Position numbers and translations under genes: made by a program. The notes below the pieces were generated by a model. It worked only from the letters and a program-made list of their open reading frames with translations, was not told the origin of the DNA and made no database searches. Positions 62,601 to 64,000 of a stretch of DNA of 64,000 nt are shown in pieces. Origin of the DNA: Siphonobacter sp. SORGH_AS_0500 (GTDB lineage: Bacteria; Bacteroidota; Bacteroidia; Cytophagales; Spirosomataceae); the NCBI RefSeq assembly GCF_002838835.1, contig NZ_NHPP01000004.1:281376-345375 (forward strand). The letters are read 5' to 3'. Numbering within the stretch: the first letter of the stretch is position 1; each line of letters begins with the position of its first letter.

Positions 62601-62758
62601 TCATCATTGGTGGCTTGACGAGTTCGTTAGTCTTAACCTTGTTTGTGGTACCTTCGGTGTACCTGGTTGTGGATCGTATTCTGGCTCGTTTCCAGAAAAA
62701 AGAACCTCAACCCCAAAAGCCTGAAGAGTTGACGGCTTCCCGATTAATGAATGAGTAA
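59625..62758 (+). CDS. RND multidrug efflux permease (AcrB/MexB-like), single-base frameshift at 61313-61314
   Basis: Frames 59625-61340 and 61331-62758 make one 1044-residue permease if one G is restored in GG at 61313-61314: GGAFMPASDQGEIAIQLELA. The start SITEVAIKRPLLVTTIFTVL is the first helix of the HAE family. Porter-domain motifs include STVYRGAAADEVETNV. The proton-relay aspartates lie in ALSLVVGILVDDSIVILEN, and the second repeat has VGMIMLMGLVAKNAILIVDF. It exports lipophilic compounds by proton antiport with the adjoining adaptor and TolC proteins. Confidence 0.94.
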
Positions 62759-62773
62759 CACTTCATTTGCAAA

Positions 62774-62810
62774 CGACGCTCCTTTTCAAAAGGGAGCCGT
62801 TTTTTTTGCC
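62774..62810 (+). terminator. Terminator of the efflux operon
   Basis: GCTCCTTTTCAAAAGGGAGC hairpin with a following run of eight T, 20 bases after the RND stop. Confidence 0.75.
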
Positions 62811-62913
62811 CTCTTTGGGGTAACTCTTCGCCTCTGTCGTGGCTGGATCACCCCTTTTCTGCAGTGGAATATGCTTTTCGGAATAATCGATACAAACCAA
62901 CCTATGTACAATC

Positions 62914-63444
62914 ATGGCAAGTATTGCAGATTTATTTAAAACGGATAAGGCTGAGGGCCTTTCCGAATTATTCATCGCTCAATTAAAAGACATTTACTGG
63001 GCAGAAAACAAACTGACCGAAGCCCTACCCGAAATGGAAGCGGCGGCTACCTCGGATGAATTGAAAAATGGCATACGCAAACACCTGGCAGAAACGGAAG
63101 GACAGATTGCCCGTCTGGAGCAAATCTTTACTTCTATCGGCGTAGAAGCCGAAGGCGTCAAGTGTGAAGCCATGGCTGGATTGGTAGAAGAAGGTCAGGA
63201 TATTGTTGCTGAAACGCAATCGGGTACGCTGACGCGAGACGCGGGTATTATTGCTGCCTGTCAGAAAGTAGAGCACTACGAAATTGCTTCGTATGGTACC
63301 TTAACCGCATGGGCAAAAATTCTGGGTTACGAAGAAGCGGCCCGGCTGTTGCATGCCACTTTACAGGAAGAAGAAGCAACGGATTTAAAGCTTACCAATC
63401 TGGCCGAAACGTTTATTAACGCTTCGGCATTGATAGAAAACTAG
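62914..63444 (+). CDS. Ferritin-like DUF892 (YciE/YciF) protein
   Basis: A 176-residue four-helix-bundle protein. FIAQLKDIYWAENKLTEALP is the hallmark DUF892 first helix; LRKHLAETEGQIARLEQIF-type second helix appears as IRKHLAETEGQIARLEQIFT, and QKVEHYEIASYGTLTAWAKI carries the third-helix carboxylate/histidine pair. These di-metal bundle proteins are induced by envelope, osmotic or oxidative stress in other bacteria. Its own terminator follows. Confidence 0.92.
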   Translation: MASIADLFKTDKAEGLSELFIAQLKDIYWAENKLTEALPEMEAAATSDELKNGIRKHLAETEGQIARLEQIFTSIGVEAEGVKCEAMAGLVEEGQDIVAETQSGTLTRDAGIIAACQKVEHYEIASYGTLTAWAKILGYEEAARLLHATLQEEEATDLKLTNLAETFINASALIEN

Positions 63445-63478
63445 TTTTCTGTTGGTAAGAACAAGAAACTTTTGAAAG

Positions 63479-63511
63479 AAAAAAATCCATACTACCAGTA
63501 TGGATTTTTTT
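63479..63511 (+). terminator. Rho-independent terminator after the DUF892 gene
   Basis: AAAAAAATCCATACT / AGTATGGATTTTTTT hairpin with T run. Confidence 0.9.
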
Positions 63512-63753
63512 GATGGGTTGGTGCTATAAACCACTCGGTTTTACCCGAACGCTACGACGTCCGCCAACGTCTCCAACCATGGGATTACTCCCACGCTATT
63601 TACGACTCCAGGTGAAGTTTGGTTGCGTAAAATAGCTAAGCAATGTTAATTATAAATTGATATTATTAACAAATGTTTAGGTTTTTTTGAGGGAACGGTC
63701 AGCCTATGGACGCTTAAAATACAATTCTTCAAGTCTATAAATAAAGCCTTAAC
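63512..63753. other. Intergenic region
   Basis: No coding frame. ACGCTACGACGTCCGCCAAC near 63550 and the AT-rich part 63640-63740 show nothing I can name. Confidence 0.4.
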
Positions 63754-64000
63754 TTAAGGCAGAGCCACTTTAACGGCCTGGGTTTTGCTGGGGTTTTCCA
63801 GTCGGATGAGGTACAGACCTGAACCCAGCGAAGACGTCTGGAATTCGATGGCATTGAGCCCTTTCACCAGCTCAAGCTGTTGGGTACTCAGCGTGCGACC
63901 CGATAAGTCCAGCAGACTCACCCGGGCGGCTTTGGCCAGCTCCTCATCGCCATAATTCACCACCGCTTTGACGGTGCGATCACTCTGGGTAGCCGCCCAC
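63754..64000 (-). CDS. C-terminus of a type IX secreted protein (runs off the window)
   Basis: The minus-strand frame is open from the window end to the stop at 63754 and encodes at least 82 residues: AATQSDRTVKAVVNYGDEEL, VSLLDLSGRTLSTQQLELVK and GSGLYLIRLENPSKTQAVKV. This is a C-terminal sorting domain of the type IX secretion system (strand pattern, GLYLIRL, basic end). It is cleaved and replaced by a lipid anchor, or released, after passage through the outer membrane. The cargo domain lies beyond the window. Confidence 0.85.
   Translation of the reverse strand, partial: WAATQSDRTVKAVVNYGDEELAKAARVSLLDLSGRTLSTQQLELVKGLNAIEFQTSSLGSGLYLIRLENPSKTQAVKVALP

Overview
The window reads as chromosomal DNA of an aerobic Bacteroidota, most likely Cytophagales (Spirosomataceae or a close relative). 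The grounds are: type IX secretion C-terminal sorting domains on two proteins, a DUF4290 gene beside murA, a fused murF-alr, PmoA/DUF6807 and DUF1080 proteins, LytTR regulators paired with TPR histidine kinases, no obvious Shine-Dalgarno sites, and TTTG / TAnnTTTG promoter boxes. No tRNA, rRNA or CRISPR array was seen.

Layout. 1-394: start of atpA (minus strand). 852-9762: secreted proteins (an endonuclease/exonuclease/phosphatase protein with a sorting domain, an SGNH esterase, an FKBP isomerase, a Prc-type protease, a NIPSNAP protein). 9972-13156: a ChbG-like deacetylase, murA and DUF4290. 13157-14659: a 1.5-kb gene-free stretch of degenerate dispersed repeats. 14660-23782: SPFH protein plus ribbon-helix-helix partner, M1 peptidase, DUF1080, DoxX, MFS, mgsA, P-loop kinase, PmoA-like protein. 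24683-29142: a tiny zinc-ribbon protein, a LytTR regulator and sensor kinase pair, and an MHS-type transporter. 29254-40870: a THUMP-like methyltransferase, fasciclin lipoprotein, murF-alr fusion, CorA, MsrB, YebC, Hsp20 and envelope proteins.

41159-47455 is the accessory part: a visibly AT-rich island of about 6 kb bounded by two direct repeats of about 136 bp. It holds minus-strand gene cassettes separated by related inverted-repeat elements of about 130-210 bp that resemble integron attC sites. The C-terminal remnant of a tyrosine recombinase lies at its upstream end. One cassette (DUF4304-like) has a 244-codon frame interrupted by three TGA codons, each where tryptophan is expected, and by no TAA or TAG. 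A 14.7-copy AAAACTC heptamer array lies just outside.

47762-63444 returns to core-like content: a photolyase/cryptochrome, acidic small proteins, a receiver protein, an SDR, a GT4-type glycosyltransferase next to a GH130 enzyme, a MarR-TolC-adaptor-RND efflux operon, and a DUF892 stress protein. The window ends in the C-terminus of a type IX secreted protein.

A recurrent technical feature is that ten coding regions (prc, NIPSNAP, GNAT, MFS, MHS, murF-alr, corA, a cassette gene, the RND pump and the recombinase remnant) each carry one apparent single-base deletion, nearly all in homopolymers. Restoring one base gives a complete conserved protein in every case except the remnant. This points to systematic under-calling of homopolymers in the assembly rather than ten real pseudogenes.
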